From: Tritrichomonas musculus
Taxonomy: Eukaryota > Parabasalia > Tritrichomonadida > Tritrichomonadidae
Assembly: GCA_039105265.1 (NCBI GenBank)
Contig: JAPFFF010000009.1
Span: forward strand, 1,364,001 to 1,428,000
Length of the DNA stretch: 64,000 bases
Reading direction: 5' to 3'
The position numbers were made by a program, and so were the translations under genes. The notes beneath the pieces were generated by a model, which was not told the DNA's origin, did not search any database, and saw only the letters and a list, made by a program, of their open reading frames with translations. Below, one piece after another: positions 1-10,561 of the stretch; the first letter of the stretch is position 1, and each line of letters starts with the position of its first letter.

Positions 1-1101
1 TGTAGCAGCCATCTTGAGACCACGTGGTGGGATATCGCAGATGGATGATTTTACATTGTTTGGAATCCATTCGACGAAGTATGATGTGTTACGAGCTTGG
101 ATGTTGAGCATTTGTTCATCGACTTCTTTAGATGACATACGTCCACGGAAGTGAGCAGAAACTGTAAGATAAACACCACGACGTGGGTCGCATGCAGCCA
201 TCATGTTCTTGTTATCGAAGAGTTGAGATGTAAGTTCTGGAACTGTTAAGGCACGGTATTGTTGTGATCCACGGGATGTAAGTGGAGCAAAACCAGCAAT
301 GAAGAAGTGAAGACGTGGGAATGGAACAAGGTTAACAGCAAGTTTACGAAGGTCAGCGTTCAATTGACCTGGGAATCTGAGTGAGCATGTTGTTCCGGAC
401 ATAACCATAGAAACAAGGTGGTTAAGATCTCCATATGTTGGTGTTGTGAGCTTAAGTGTACGGAAGCAGATATCGTAAAGAGCTTCGTTATCAATGCAGA
501 AAACTTCATCTGCAGATTCGACAAGTTGGTGAACAGAAAGTGTGCAGTTGTATGGTTCAACGACAGTATCTGAAACTTTTGGTGATGGGACGATTGAGTA
601 TGTTGAAAGGATACGATCTGGATATTCTTCACGGAGTTTGTTAAGAAGAAGTGTTCCGAGACCTGATCCTGTACCACCACCGAGTGAGTGAACGAGTTGG
701 AATCCTTGGAGAGCATCACAAGATTCAGCTTCCTTACGGATAACATCAAGGATTGATTCTGCAAGTTCTTGTCCTTCTGTATAATATCCCTTTGCCCAGT
801 TGTTACCAGCTCCTGATTGTCCGAAAACGAAGTTATCTGGTCTGAAAAGTTGACCATATTGACCAGCACGGACACTGTCCATTGTACCTGGTTCAAGGTC
901 AACAAGAATTGCACGTGGGACGTATTTTCCACCTGTTGCTTCGTTGTAGTAAACGTTGATACGTTCTAATTGAAGATCTGAGTCACCATGATATGAGCCT
1001 GTTGGGTCAATTCCGTGTTCGTCTGAGATAACTTCCCAGAACTTTGCGCCAATTTGGTTGCCACACTGTCCAGCTTGGATGTGTACAATTTCACGAACCA
1101 T
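1..1101 (-). CDS. beta-tubulin, N-terminal 367 codons (3' end beyond window)
   Basis: Beta-tubulin forms the alpha/beta dimer of microtubules in flagella, axostyle and spindle. Translating the minus strand gives the family's N-terminal MREI autoregulatory start (here [18 protein letters not shown]), the GGGTGSG nucleotide-binding loop (near residue 140) and the helix segment [13 protein letters not shown]. The frame stays open through position 1, so roughly the last 80 residues, including the acidic tail, lie outside the window. Codon use is more GC-rich than in neighbouring genes, as expected for a highly expressed gene. The start is fixed by the conserved MREI and by an initiator 13 nt upstream. 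No intron is seen. Confidence 0.97.
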   Translation of the reverse strand, partial: MVREIVHIQAGQCGNQIGAKFWEVISDEHGIDPTGSYHGDSDLQLERINVYYNEATGGKYVPRAILVDLEPGTMDSVRAGQYGQLFRPDNFVFGQSGAGNNWAKGYYTEGQELAESILDVIRKEAESCDALQGFQLVHSLGGGTGSGLGTLLLNKLREEYPDRILSTYSIVPSPKVSDTVVEPYNCTLSVHQLVESADEVFCIDNEALYDICFRTLKLTTPTYGDLNHLVSMVMSGTTCSLRFPGQLNADLRKLAVNLVPFPRLHFFIAGFAPLTSRGSQQYRALTVPELTSQLFDNKNMMAACDPRRGVYLTVSAHFRGRMSSKEVDEQMLNIQARNTSYFVEWIPNNVKSSICDIPPRGLKMAAT

Positions 1102-1109
1102 ATTATTGA

Positions 1110-1116
1110 ATTGTGA
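1110..1116 (-). promoter_or_regulatory. trichomonad-type initiator of beta-tubulin
   Basis: Minus strand reads TCACAAT with the predicted +1 A at 1114, 13 nt upstream of the tubulin ATG. This fits the trichomonad initiator consensus TCA(+1)-pyrimidine-(T/A). The same TCACAAAT form occurs before the GRP170-like gene. Confidence 0.6.
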
Positions 1117-2253
1117 TGTGTTTGCTACCAAAACGGATCGGGTCAATTTTTGAAAGAAAAACGCTTCATTTTATATTCAAAAAGTTTTCAATCCGTTAAT
1201 AGTTAATGTTATATGAAATTTCTGAGGTTATTTTATCGACTGTTATTGATGAAATAACGGGTTTAACAGAAAAAATTTTTTTAGCCAAAAACCTAATTAT
1301 TTCTATGTTATATTTTGAATTAATATTTGTCCTGAGAGCATTGGATAATTTTGGGTTTTAAATAATTTCACGCCTGTCTGTAAGTATTCATTGTTGTACT
1401 TACAAAGTAATTAAGATAGTTGTTTATATTTATACTAAGTATTTTTTTTATAATCAAAAGAGTGATTAAATTATTTTATTCCAAAATAGTATATTTTAAT
1501 TCAAAAGATATGTATCAAATATAATTTTGACAGATCTTATGTCTTGCCATCACTTATTTATTAAATTATAAATTAAATTTCTTATTATTTTTGTTAAAAA
1601 AGTATTGGGTTTCTTTAAAATAGCATTATCGTTTATTCCTAAATGCAATTATAATAACTGTATAACCTCGTCAGGTAAAATGTTATTCCACTTTAATGAA
1701 GTGCAACTCTTAAGAAAAAAAATTGAATGCTTTATTTTGAGAATCGAAATTGTTTTTTTTTTTTATGTTCTGATTTAAATATATTTTTAAAGTGATGACT
1801 TTTATAGCAGCATCAATTTGTATATACCTGAATAATCAAAAATCCAAAAAATATTAAAAAATGATAAAATGGGAAATCAAATTGAATCAAATATGTTAAT
1901 CAAAATCAAAAATTTTGATTGAAATGAAACATTTTCAAAATATCATCAATTGTAGCACGATTAACTTTACCATCAAAGCTTATATTTTAAATTTAAATCT
2001 TATTTAAACCAAAATGATCTAATTAGGCTCAATTATTTCGATAATTGACATTAATTATCAGCATATTATTTCATATTGATTAACAATTTTATAATTTTAA
2101 AATTGATCTCAATATCAAATAACATACAATCTTGATCATACCAAAATTTGATGAAAATTTTCAAATTTTCAAAGAAATAAAAAATCAAAAATATTGTCGG
2201 CTCTAAAACCACCCTACTACTGGAGTTCTCTTTACCTTTTTTTTTTTCACCTA
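1117..2253. other. AT-rich intergenic spacer
   Basis: Between the tubulin promoter and the first transposon boundary I see no coding frame of useful length, no RNA gene and no clear repeat. It contains homopolymer tracts (for example a T-run near 1752) and many short ATTTTGA/TCAAAAT words. Confidence 0.5.
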
Positions 2254-2261
2254 ATTTTAAC
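2254..2261. repeat. 8-bp target duplication, left copy
   Basis: ATTTTAAC directly precedes the CAGGGATGG terminus and is repeated exactly at 10725-10732 after the opposite terminus. An 8-bp duplication with CAGGG ends is the signature of hAT-like insertion. Confidence 0.75.
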
Positions 2262-3890
2262 CAGGGATGGTCAACGTTGAAAAAATTGATAATGGAGAGA
2301 CCGTTTAAAAGATCTTCGTTATCAACGTTGTCAACGTTGAAATGATGTCAACGTCAACGTGGCATATGACATTGAAAATGATCCAAAAATATGTCACTTT
2401 TTAAGGGTGAGCTCCTTAACGGTCGCCAGTGTTTACTTGTTTTTCTTTCTTTTTTATCTAGGAAATATTATTTTGAAAACATAAAAAAGAATATACACTT
2501 TTTAAGCTCTCAATAAAAAAATAATTACTACATTGAGATACTAATTACGAATAACTTACTCGGGATGGAAGAAATTTTCTCAAGAGCTGCTTTTTAAAAA
2601 AAAACGATTTTTTTGAAATTTTCGTAAAAAAAGCGTGAGTAGCCACTCATGGTATTTTTCACAAAAGTGCAAAAAAGTTCTAGCCGATTTTTTCTGAAGT
2701 ACGACACAGGGTCAAATTTGACCTTAACCGTTGGGGTCAAAAGAGATTGGGGCAAAAAATATCTCCTTTTTTTTTTTTTTTTTGCTTTTTAATTATAAAT
2801 AGTAATTATTTAATATAATTAAATTGGCGCCATATTAATTAAGGGTGCGGGATATTTGAAGTTTTTTAAATATCTAATTAATTACAACCAACATTTATAA
2901 ATTAAATATATAAAAATAATTTTTGACTATTTACTTGGAATATGCATTTTTAAATAATTTTAAATAATTAGAAGATATTTGTATTTTAATTATTTTCAAA
3001 GACTCTCTGAAAAAAATTCTATATTTTTTCTGAAATTATTCATAGTTTTATTTTTATATCCAGCTTTCAATTATTAATTTTAAATTTTTTTTACTAGAAA
3101 AACATTTTTATATCAATCATTATATAAAATTAATATCATATGTATATATGCTTTTTAAATTAATGATTAAATGGCATTTGCAATTATTTTTTTATTCATG
3201 ATATATATCTTCTACATTCCATGAATTTGTTGTATTAACTGATTAAATTATTTTTCTTTCATTATTAAACAAATTCTTTTCGTTTTATTCATTTTTTATT
3301 TATTTATTTAATGAAGTTTATTATTTTAAAGTTGATTAACAAAAAAATTCACTTTGAGAAAGTTATATTTATTTATTAACAAATATTGCAACATTACTTT
3401 TTGGAGTTTCATGAATACTGTTTTAAAAAATATCTTTTAAAAACAAAAAATAAAAATTAAAGGCTCCAATAGTTTTTTTTGCATATCGAATTTATATAGA
3501 AAAAGTGGTTATTGAAAAAAAGCTATGTGATCATTGATTTCTATATCTAATGTTCCAATATTTTATAAGAATGATGAATAATGAATAAGCAATATTACAA
3601 TGTTGAGAGTTTTTGAAAATGTTGGTTGCATTCGAAATTGAAAACACAAAACATCATTTAATTCAAAACCATAATAATCTATACAAAATATAAAATTATT
3701 TTGAAATGTTTGAGTATTTTTAAAGTCCATTTGCATTATTAAATAATTAAAAAATATCATAGATAAAGCTAGAAAAAAAAGCAAATTTTGAGAAGATGAG
3801 TATACTTTATTTTGAATATATGTTAACTTTTTAAATGTATTTAACGTATAAATTTAACTTTTTGTATGTCAATCATCAAATTTTTGATAA

Positions 3891-4021
3891 CAATAAACGT
3901 AGTTATCATAATTTTCTATAGAATAAACGTATTTATCAGAATTTTGAATACTTTTAACGTCTTCATTAGGTTTTTGAATGCATTAAACGTCTTCATTAGG
4001 TTTTTGAATGCATTAAACGTA
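3891..4021 (+). repeat. short tandem repeats upstream of the Kolobok transposase
   Basis: AACGT recurs about every 30 nt. The last two units (AACGTCTTCATTAGG followed by TTTTTGAATGCATTA) are identical and have a period near 31 bp, with two or three degenerate units before them. They end about 60 nt upstream of the transposase start, so they may be promoter-proximal binding sites. Confidence 0.65.
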
Positions 4022-4066
4022 TATTTTTATGTTTCGTGATTTCATTGCAAGCTTTTCTTCTCTGAC

Positions 4067-4074
4067 TTCATTAT
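4067..4074 (+). promoter_or_regulatory. initiator of the Kolobok-like transposase
   Basis: TTCATTAT with +1 A at 4070 lies 10 nt before the ATG at 4080. It matches the trichomonad initiator and argues that the in-frame ATG at 4029 lies upstream of the transcription start. Confidence 0.5.
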
Positions 4075-4079
4075 TATAC

Positions 4080-5423
4080 ATGGCACCTAAATCAAAGCAA
4101 GCCAAGCATTGCAGGAAAATTGCAATTGATCGACTGGCTAAAAAAACACCTGAAGCACCTCAGCCAAATCCTAAATTAAGTCCAAGGCTCATGGTAATGA
4201 ATGGTCTTCTCACAGGAAATAGCTATGAAGGAGTTAAAAAGCAAGCTACAATGATGAATACTCCAACTCCGTCGAAACGTACATTTTTTAATTGCCAAAA
4301 GCAAGTGTTAACTGATGTAATAAATACAGTAAAAGAAAGTTGCAAGCAGAATGCAGATAACATAAAAGAAAATTCATCTATATCGATTGATGGTCAATGG
4401 AATCATAAAAGGCATGGTTCTTACTCCACAGTTTCTTTTTTCGATCAAAAGCAAAAGAAAATAGTAGATTTTGAAAGTGTTTCTAATGGAAATTATGGTG
4501 CAAACAAAGATGTAAAATCATCCAATATGGAAACAGTCGGCATTGAAAAAGGATTGAATGAACTTGATTCAAAAATTGCCAACAAAAATATCAGAATATG
4601 TCATGATCATGACAATAAAACATCAAACCTTTTAAAGAAACACAAAGAACTTGGTTTAACTGAGAGTTTAGATCCAGGACATGCATGCCAAGAAATAAAG
4701 AGAAATGCAAATAATTACTTTGAAAAGTATTCACGCACGTTAAAAAATAAAAATGATCCATCCAAAAACACTTACAAAAAGTGTTTTGAAATTTTCTCAA
4801 CACTAATTGTCAAGATCATTTCTTGGTTTAAATTTGTAATATTTAATGTTAAAGAGACAAAAATGAGAGAACAGATGTGGTTAAATATGACTAATCATGT
4901 GATTGGAAATCACAAAAACTGCATTCATCCTAACGAAATGTATGGCCTTAGAAAAGTGGGGCGCCCCAAAAAGTTTACTGATCACAATAACTCATTCTGG
5001 GAATGGGAGCAAGGGAAAACTAATGACCAATTTCAAAAAGAACTTGATAAGTTTCTTGCAAAAAATACACCTCTCTTTAGAGAAACCGGTACAGTGAGGA
5101 CTCAAGACAATGAATCGTTAAATTCGATGATTAGTAAAACAATTCCCAAAAATAAAGTTTTTCACACGAGCAACGAAGCTCGTGCAGCAATAGCTGTGGG
5201 GAGGAAAAATGATCCATATTTTGATTCAAAAATTTTGAATAAAATTTGTCCTGGATCAATTTCAACTCCATTAATGCAGGAGATGAAACACGATGAGGAA
5301 ATAAAATTCAATGAAAAAGAAAAGCGCAAAAGACCATATGATAAAAAAGTAAAAAATGAAATACGAGCACAAAGTAGACTCTTGAACCAAAATGACCAAG
5401 GTGATTATAAAGAAAAGAAATGA
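4080..5423 (+). CDS. Kolobok-like (Mutator-like domain) transposase, intact
   Basis: A 447-aa DDE transposase predicted to catalyse TTAA-specific transposition. Candidate catalytic residues are D104 in SIDGQWNHKRHG, D176 or D178 in ICHDHDNKT, and E345 in TQDNESLNSM. Between them lie a GNHKNC motif (shared with the second copy at 8176-9736) and an AT-hook-like VGRPKKF. The N-terminus (MAPKSKQAKH) is basic and the C-terminus rich in Lys/Glu. An upstream in-frame ATG (4029) would add 17 residues, but an initiator lies between the two ATGs, so 4080 is chosen. No stop or frameshift is seen, and both element ends are present. The family name is by motif similarity, not by search. Confidence 0.78.
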   Translation: MAPKSKQAKHCRKIAIDRLAKKTPEAPQPNPKLSPRLMVMNGLLTGNSYEGVKKQATMMNTPTPSKRTFFNCQKQVLTDVINTVKESCKQNADNIKENSSISIDGQWNHKRHGSYSTVSFFDQKQKKIVDFESVSNGNYGANKDVKSSNMETVGIEKGLNELDSKIANKNIRICHDHDNKTSNLLKKHKELGLTESLDPGHACQEIKRNANNYFEKYSRTLKNKNDPSKNTYKKCFEIFSTLIVKIISWFKFVIFNVKETKMREQMWLNMTNHVIGNHKNCIHPNEMYGLRKVGRPKKFTDHNNSFWEWEQGKTNDQFQKELDKFLAKNTPLFRETGTVRTQDNESLNSMISKTIPKNKVFHTSNEARAAIAVGRKNDPYFDSKILNKICPGSISTPLMQEMKHDEEIKFNEKEKRKRPYDKKVKNEIRAQSRLLNQNDQGDYKEKK

Positions 5424-5635
5424 ATAAACATTTGATTAACTTATTTGGTTTTATTTTATGATTTTAAATAAATTATTAAAAAAATTAAATTAATCTGAAA
5501 ATCATATAATATATCAAATTTTGCCAATTTCGAAAAAACTAATAAATGAATAAATACAAGTAAAGTATCGATATTTATGTAAAAAAAATAAAGAAAAAAT
5601 ATGTCTACTAAATTATTTTGGCAAAAAAAAAAAAA

Positions 5636-6262
5636 AGCATCTGTTTGAATCAACTAGCAAATATTTGTAAATAAGAGGAAATTCAAATATATGATATCAA
5701 AATTTGAAATAATTCAATAAAACACGCTATAATAACATACTAATTCTTATTTTTAATTTTTAAATTCAGAATCTGTGATTTTGAATGAAGTGCAAAAAAA
5801 TAAGCTAGGAAAAAAATTAAGCATCATTATAAATTAAAATTATAAATTAAGCCTACTAAATTAACTCCATGGCTTTTCAATTAGTAAAAAAAAAAGCATC
5901 TGTTTGAATCAGCTAGCAAATATTTGTAAATAAGAGGAAATTCAAATATATGATATCAAAATTTGAAATAATTCAATAAAACACGCTATAATAACATACT
6001 AATTCTTATTTTTAAAATTTTAAATTCAGAATCTGTAATTTTGAATGAAGTGCAAAAAAATAAGCTAGGAAAAAAATTAAGCATCATTATAAATTAAAAT
6101 TATAAATTAAGCCTACTAAATTAACTCCATGGCTTTTCAATTAGTAAAAAAAAAATAAGCATCTGTTTGAATCAGCTAGCAAATATTTGCAAATAAGAGG
6201 AAATTCAAATATATGATATCAAAATTTGAAATAATTCAATAAAACACGCTATAATAACATAT
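5636..6262 (+). repeat. ~260-bp tandem repeat, 2.4 copies, in the Kolobok 3' region
   Basis: Copies begin at 5636, 5895 and 6158 with AGCATCTGTTTGAATC, giving periods of 259 and 263 bp. The third copy is truncated near 6262. Copies differ by few substitutions, so the duplication is recent relative to the surrounding decay. Confidence 0.85.
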
Positions 6263-6627
6263 TAAATCACAGATTCTGAATTTCTGTGAATGTTGTGAAA
6301 TAAAACCAACTGTAAATTATCAACAAAATAAAGCAATCATAAAATAAGTTTGCTAAATGCGATAAATGATCCTTTATGCTCCTTCTTTTCCTTGCTGACT
6401 GTAAAACTATATTATTGATTACAGTCAATATTTTCAGAAAAAGTATAGAATTTTTTTCTTAACATCATTGAAAAAATTTAAAACATAAATATCTTTATAG
6501 TATTTAAATTTATTTTTAAATAAATAAAATATATAGATTAACAAAAATTATTTACAATATATATTTTAATATATTTAGTAAACATTAAATATTGATTGAA
6601 TAACACTCAAGTATACTGCACCCTTAA

Positions 6628-7109
6628 GGTACAATTCTCATACGTTAAATATTGAGAAAGAGAACGTTAAAATTTTGTGAAAGTGGACCTCTCAGAAAAA
6701 GTTTATTTTTGAATGAGTGTCAGATTTAAAATTCTGAGCTTTATTTTTTATATTAAATCTTTCAAATGTATAATTTTTTAAAAAATATTTTTTATTTAAC
6801 ATGTCTTTTCTTTTTCTTAAGGTACAAATCCAGTACGTTTAATAACCGCTATTTTTTTTGACATTCTCAAAGAATAAAATGACATGTTAAATAAAAAACG
6901 ATTATTTTCATCCATTTCATATAACATGTCATAATGTTTATTTAAATTGTAAAATAAGTGTCAAAAACAAACTTAGTCAATTTAAACTTTTTCAGAGACA
7001 TGCAACTATTCAAATAATAAACGTTCTCCTATTCAAAAAATAACGTACTGGATTTGTACCTTAAAGTGTCAAAAAGTTTTGCAGTTACTAAACGTATGAG
7101 AATTGTACC
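6628..7109. mobile_element. TTAA MITE with another MITE inside it
   Basis: The inverted ends GGTACAATTCTCATACGTT are flanked by TTAA at 6624-6627 and 7110-7113. After removing the insertion at 6821-7060 (plus one TTAA) the element is about 240 bp. Its interior is a diverged relative of the two 240-bp MITEs nearby (shared TTTTTTATTTAACATGTC and TTACTAAACGTA words). It is non-coding. Confidence 0.8.
6821..7060. mobile_element. TTAA MITE copy 1 (240 bp), nested
   Basis: The 19-bp inverted ends GGTACAAATCCAGTACGTT are flanked by TTAA (6817-6820 and 7061-7064). It lies inside the MITE at 6628-7109. It is nearly identical, in reverse orientation, to 7155-7394. Confidence 0.85.
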
Positions 7110-7154
7110 TTAAATAAATTCATAGAAAATTATATTATTTATTCAAATTTTTAA

Positions 7155-7394
7155 GGTACAAATCCAGTACGTTATTTTTTGAATAGGAGAACGTTTATTA
7201 TTTGAATAGTTGCATATCTCTGAAAAAGTTTAAATTGACTAGGTTTGTTTTTGACACTTATTTTACAATTTAAATAAACATTATGACATGTTATATGAAA
7301 TGGATGAAAATAATCGTTTTTTATTTAACATGTCATCTTATTCTTTGAGAATGTCAAAAAATATTGCGGTTACTAAACGTACTGGATTTGTACC
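7155..7394. mobile_element. TTAA MITE copy 2 (240 bp), inverted relative to copy 1
   Basis: It has the same 19-bp ends and length as copy 1, with TTAA at 7151-7154 and 7395-7398. Read on the opposite strand it follows copy 1 almost base for base, so the pair forms a long inverted repeat with a 94-bp spacer. Confidence 0.85.
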
Positions 7395-7407
7395 TTAATA
7401 AATTTTA

Positions 7408-8067
7408 AAGTGCTGCCAAAAAAGATAATCCACTTTAAAACGTATTTATTTTGAATTCTTTTCAAAAAGTGGACTAGACTGGATCATCTTTTTTGGTAAA
7501 AAAAAAATATTAGAAAATTAAAAAAAAAGTATTATTTTATTAATATTTTGATGGATAACCATCACTTTGTATTACAGCACGAAGTCGTGAAGGAACAGAA
7601 ACAATTAAATTATGAATCAAAGAGATATCAAGATTCTCCCATAAATTAAACAAATATTCAATTAATTCTTTTTCGTTTTGAGGATTCAATTCTTCCACTT
7701 TTTGTTTTAAATAACTCCATAGGTTTTCTATTGGATTGATGTCAGGCGAATTACTTGGCCAATTTTCTAGCACTTTGCAATAATCAGTCAAATATTCAAT
7801 GGTTGATGACGCCGTATGTGCTGTGGCGCCATCTTGCATGAGCACCCAGTTCATATGACCATATGCATCATTCATGCCACTTATTATTTATTTCGCATCG
7901 CGTTTTCGTCATTGATGAAGGCATCTTGGCCTTCATTTTAAAATTTGAATAAAAGACAATATAAAAACAATTCATTCACAAAAATTAACCTATTTTTTTA
8001 TTAATGGTCAATTAAAATTTAACCATGAAGGTGAATCTGAAGTGGATCATCGTTTTTGGAAGCACTT
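7408..8067 (-). mobile_element. Tc1/mariner-like element, internally deleted (660 bp)
   Basis: The ends AAGTGCTGCCAAAAAAGATA (left) and AAGTGCTTCCAAAAACGATG (right, reverse complement) start a 29-bp inverted repeat with 25 matches, flanked by TA (7406-7407 and 8068-8069). The interior holds only the C-terminal third of a transposase on the minus strand, so this is a deletion derivative that cannot move on its own. Confidence 0.85.
7540..7875 (-). pseudogene. Tc1/mariner transposase, C-terminal fragment
   Basis: 111 codons of a DDE_3-type transposase: LMQDGATAHTA contains the second catalytic Asp, followed by NWPSNSPDINPIENLWSYLK, which carries the family's usual NPIENLW motif. The third catalytic residue (D or E) lies in this motif. 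The N-terminal DNA-binding domains and the first Asp are missing, and family proteins are usually about 340 aa. The ATG used is internal to the original gene. It is entirely contained in the 660-bp deleted element. Confidence 0.9.
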
Positions 8068-8161
8068 TAGTTCATGGCGGGCTCAAAACAGTTTATTTAT
8101 ATTGAATTTTCAATTAAAAATTGAATTAATTGAAATTTACTTCATTTCACATAATCATGAT

Positions 8162-8169
8162 TTCATTTT
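8162..8169 (+). promoter_or_regulatory. initiator of the second Kolobok-like transposase
   Basis: TTCATTTT with +1 A at 8165 lies 11 nt before the ATG at 8176 and fits the trichomonad initiator consensus. Confidence 0.45.
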
Positions 8170-8175
8170 TTTGCA

Positions 8176-9736
8176 ATGCCGTCAAAGAAAATATTCCTCA
8201 AAACTGCCTTAATGCGTGAACATAGGAATAAATCACCTCCCAAGAGTTTGATTGATGCCATTCAATTTGCGTTTTCCGTTATTATCACAGGATCCACATT
8301 TTCAGAAACAGAGTCATTATTCTTATGGAATAATATTATTCCTCCAAGTGAATCAACATTTTATCGAGTTCAAAAGAAAATAACAGAAGCAATTGTTGAA
8401 ATGGCAAAAGAATCATGCTTAAAATGGAAGCTTACGGCGAAACACTTGCATTTCTTTCGATGGAAGTTGGTCCCATCGAAGAAATGCTTTACATTGTTTA
8501 GTGGATTTTATTGATGTGAAAAGAAACAAAGTTATTGATTTTGAAGTTGTAAGTAAAAAATGTGGAGGTTATGGTGATTTTATTGGTACATCAAATGCCA
8601 TGGAAGGTGAAGGACTGAGAAAAATGATCCAAAGATGGATAAACAACAGAAATATAAGTTCATATGTCCATGATAAGGACGCAAAAACAGCAAAGATCAT
8701 AAGAGATTCAGGATGGAACATAACCGAATTCATAGATACAAACCACGCTATGAAATCTTTCAGAAGAAAGCTAAACAAATATAAAAATCTTTCACCAACT
8801 CACTTTCGTGGAATACAAAAAAAATTGGAAAAGTTTTTTCAATATCTTTTGAAAGTCGACATGTTCATCAAAGACAAGATACAACTATGGAAAAACGTTT
8901 CACAACATTTTGCAGGAAATCATGCATTGTGCATAAAAAACGGACCTTCAAAAGACTGGACAGATATAAATGTTGGTAACAACTTAGAACTTTTAAATAA
9001 GTTTTTGGAAAAAACCGCAGATTTATTAAGTAAATGCGATCTAACTATGTCAACTCAAATGAATGAAAGTTTACATGCAATGAAGGCTCATTTTGCTTCG
9101 AAAAATATATGCTGGAAATCCAGCTGGCCAGCTCTTGTCTCGGCATCGATCCTTAACCTAAATGAAGATTGTTGGGCATTACAGTTGTATACAAGATTAA
9201 ATCTCCCTCCTCTTAGCAAATATTGTTTATCAAGACTGAAACGAATTGAATTTGAAAAGATGATGCTCCGAAGAGCTCGAAGAAGTAATGAATATAAAAT
9301 GAAAGAAAATCAACGAAGGAGAGAAAAAAGAAAGAAAGTCAAAAAAGATAATGAAAATTCAGAATATAAAGGTTTAAGAACAAAAAGAAGAATTCGAAAT
9401 TTTGACACAAATGGGAAAAGAAAGTATCATACTCATAAAATGCCAAAAAAAATCGGTAAATTAAACATTTGGTTTAAAGAAAAAGGTTTCAAAGGAACTC
9501 AAACAGATGAAGATGATAATGAAGAATGGACTCCTGAGGAAGAAGAAGAATACGAAAGCACTGATGAGGATTATTTGACTGATGACTTGGGGGAACAATT
9601 CAAAGTACTACTTTTGGGAACAGATGAAGAAGAGAGTGAAATAGATTTTGACGATCAAAGCGAGGAGGAAGGAGAAGTTTTTGGAATAGAAAGTAGTGAT
9701 CTCAAGATAATTGCAAATAAGGAAGATGAAGATTGA
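8176..9736 (+). pseudogene. Kolobok-like transposase with a frameshift
   Basis: The first ~90 codons from ATG 8176 (PSESTFYRVQKKITEAI resembles PTPSKRTFFNCQKQVLTDVI of the intact copy) run in frame 1. The homologous core continues in frame 2 as ISFDGSWSHRRNALH and VIDFEVVSKKCGGYGDFIG, so one frameshift falls between about 8425 and 8450. DDE residues remain: Asp in SFDGSW, Asp in VHDKDAKT, Glu in TQMNESLHAM. A GNHALC motif matches GNHKNC in the intact copy. The C-terminus has a basic stretch and then a long Glu/Asp tail absent from the other copy. The second frame is otherwise open for over 400 codons, so the break is young. Confidence 0.78.
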
Positions 9737-9739
9737 AGA

Positions 9740-10268
9740 TGTCAAAGTTAATCTTAAAAAAACGTATTGGAATCATCGAGGAAATCTGTCTCAATTATTC
9801 CATCAGCAATATCGATGAAATGAGTATCGATGTCATCAATGAAATTAATATAATCATAATTTTATTTTTATAAACATGATAAACCTTATTTGGTTGTGTT
9901 GAATGGCATTATAAAGAAGTTATTATAAAAATAAAATCGATAAATATGTATATTTGGTTATAATATGATTTATTAAAAAAATCATAAGAAACTATTATGA
10001 CAAATCTATATATCATCTAAAATAGTAATCAGAAAATTGTTATAAATGCTTTTTGGTTTGAAATTGATTGTTGTGGGTATATAAATATTACGATATTTAG
10101 AATGATCTTCATTTTAAAAGATATTATTGGTGAAAAAGCTTGGCTTAGGGTTAGTTTCAATAACATAGGGGAAAAAATGAAAATCATTAAAAGAATTAGT
10201 TTTTTTTTAATTAATTTTGGTCGATGGCTCATACGACCATTTATCCATTCAAAACATGAGAGTGCCCC
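9740..10268. other. 3' non-coding part of the second Kolobok-like element
   Basis: AT-rich, with no supported gene. Two short overlapping ORFs on opposite strands (10029-10302) look like chance frames. Confidence 0.4.
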
Positions 10269-10561
10269 CTTAACTTTTTTTAATTTCAATTCAACGAATT
10301 GAAGTCAAAGTTACACTTTAGTATTTTTACATGAAAATAGAATTGTTCATAATGAACAAATGCATATTAATTTTGAATTAGAATATTGTTGCTTTTACAC
10401 TCTTCATTATTCTTAAAATTTAATCATATTCTTGCTTTTTTGTTTATTTTATGGTAAAAAAAATTGAATGGTGGAAAAAATTTGAATGGTGGAAAAATAA
10501 ATCAAAAAGAAAAAATTAATAAATAGTAAAAAAAACTTTTTCATAATATAATGTGAATTAA

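Larger units (their letters stand above)
2843..6623 (+). mobile_element. Kolobok-like DNA transposon, apparently whole (3.78 kb)
   Basis: The ends read GGGTGCGGGATATTTGA (left) and, in reverse complement, GGGTGCAGTATACTTGA (right), 14 of 17 matching, each bordered by TTAA (2839-2842 and 6624-6627). TTAA duplications are diagnostic for Kolobok and piggyBac. The enclosed transposase is of the Kolobok/Mutator-like type. It contains one uninterrupted transposase gene, a set of short tandem repeats before the gene and three ~260-bp tandem repeats after it. Its right TTAA is also the left TTAA of the adjacent MITE. Confidence 0.75.
8068..10269 (+). mobile_element. second Kolobok-like element, decayed; left end uncertain
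   Basis: The transposase at 8176-9736 is homologous to that of the 2843-6623 element. A TTAA-bordered end is visible on the right (AGTGCCCCC then TTAA at 10270-10273). No matching left end lies next to the gene. The best candidate is TTAAGGGTGAGC at 2401, which would place the Kolobok at 2843-6623, the MITEs and the mariner all inside this element's 5' region. That reading is inference, because the terminal match is weak. Confidence 0.5.

Noticed and set aside
360-932. 190-codon minus-strand open frame and a 62-codon plus-strand frame inside the tubulin region
   Set aside because: Both are shadows of the tubulin coding frame, which is open from 1101 through position 1.
10029-10302. Two overlapping ORFs on opposite strands in the Kolobok 3' arm
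   Set aside because: They mirror each other, lack protein-like composition and lie in the non-coding end of a transposon.
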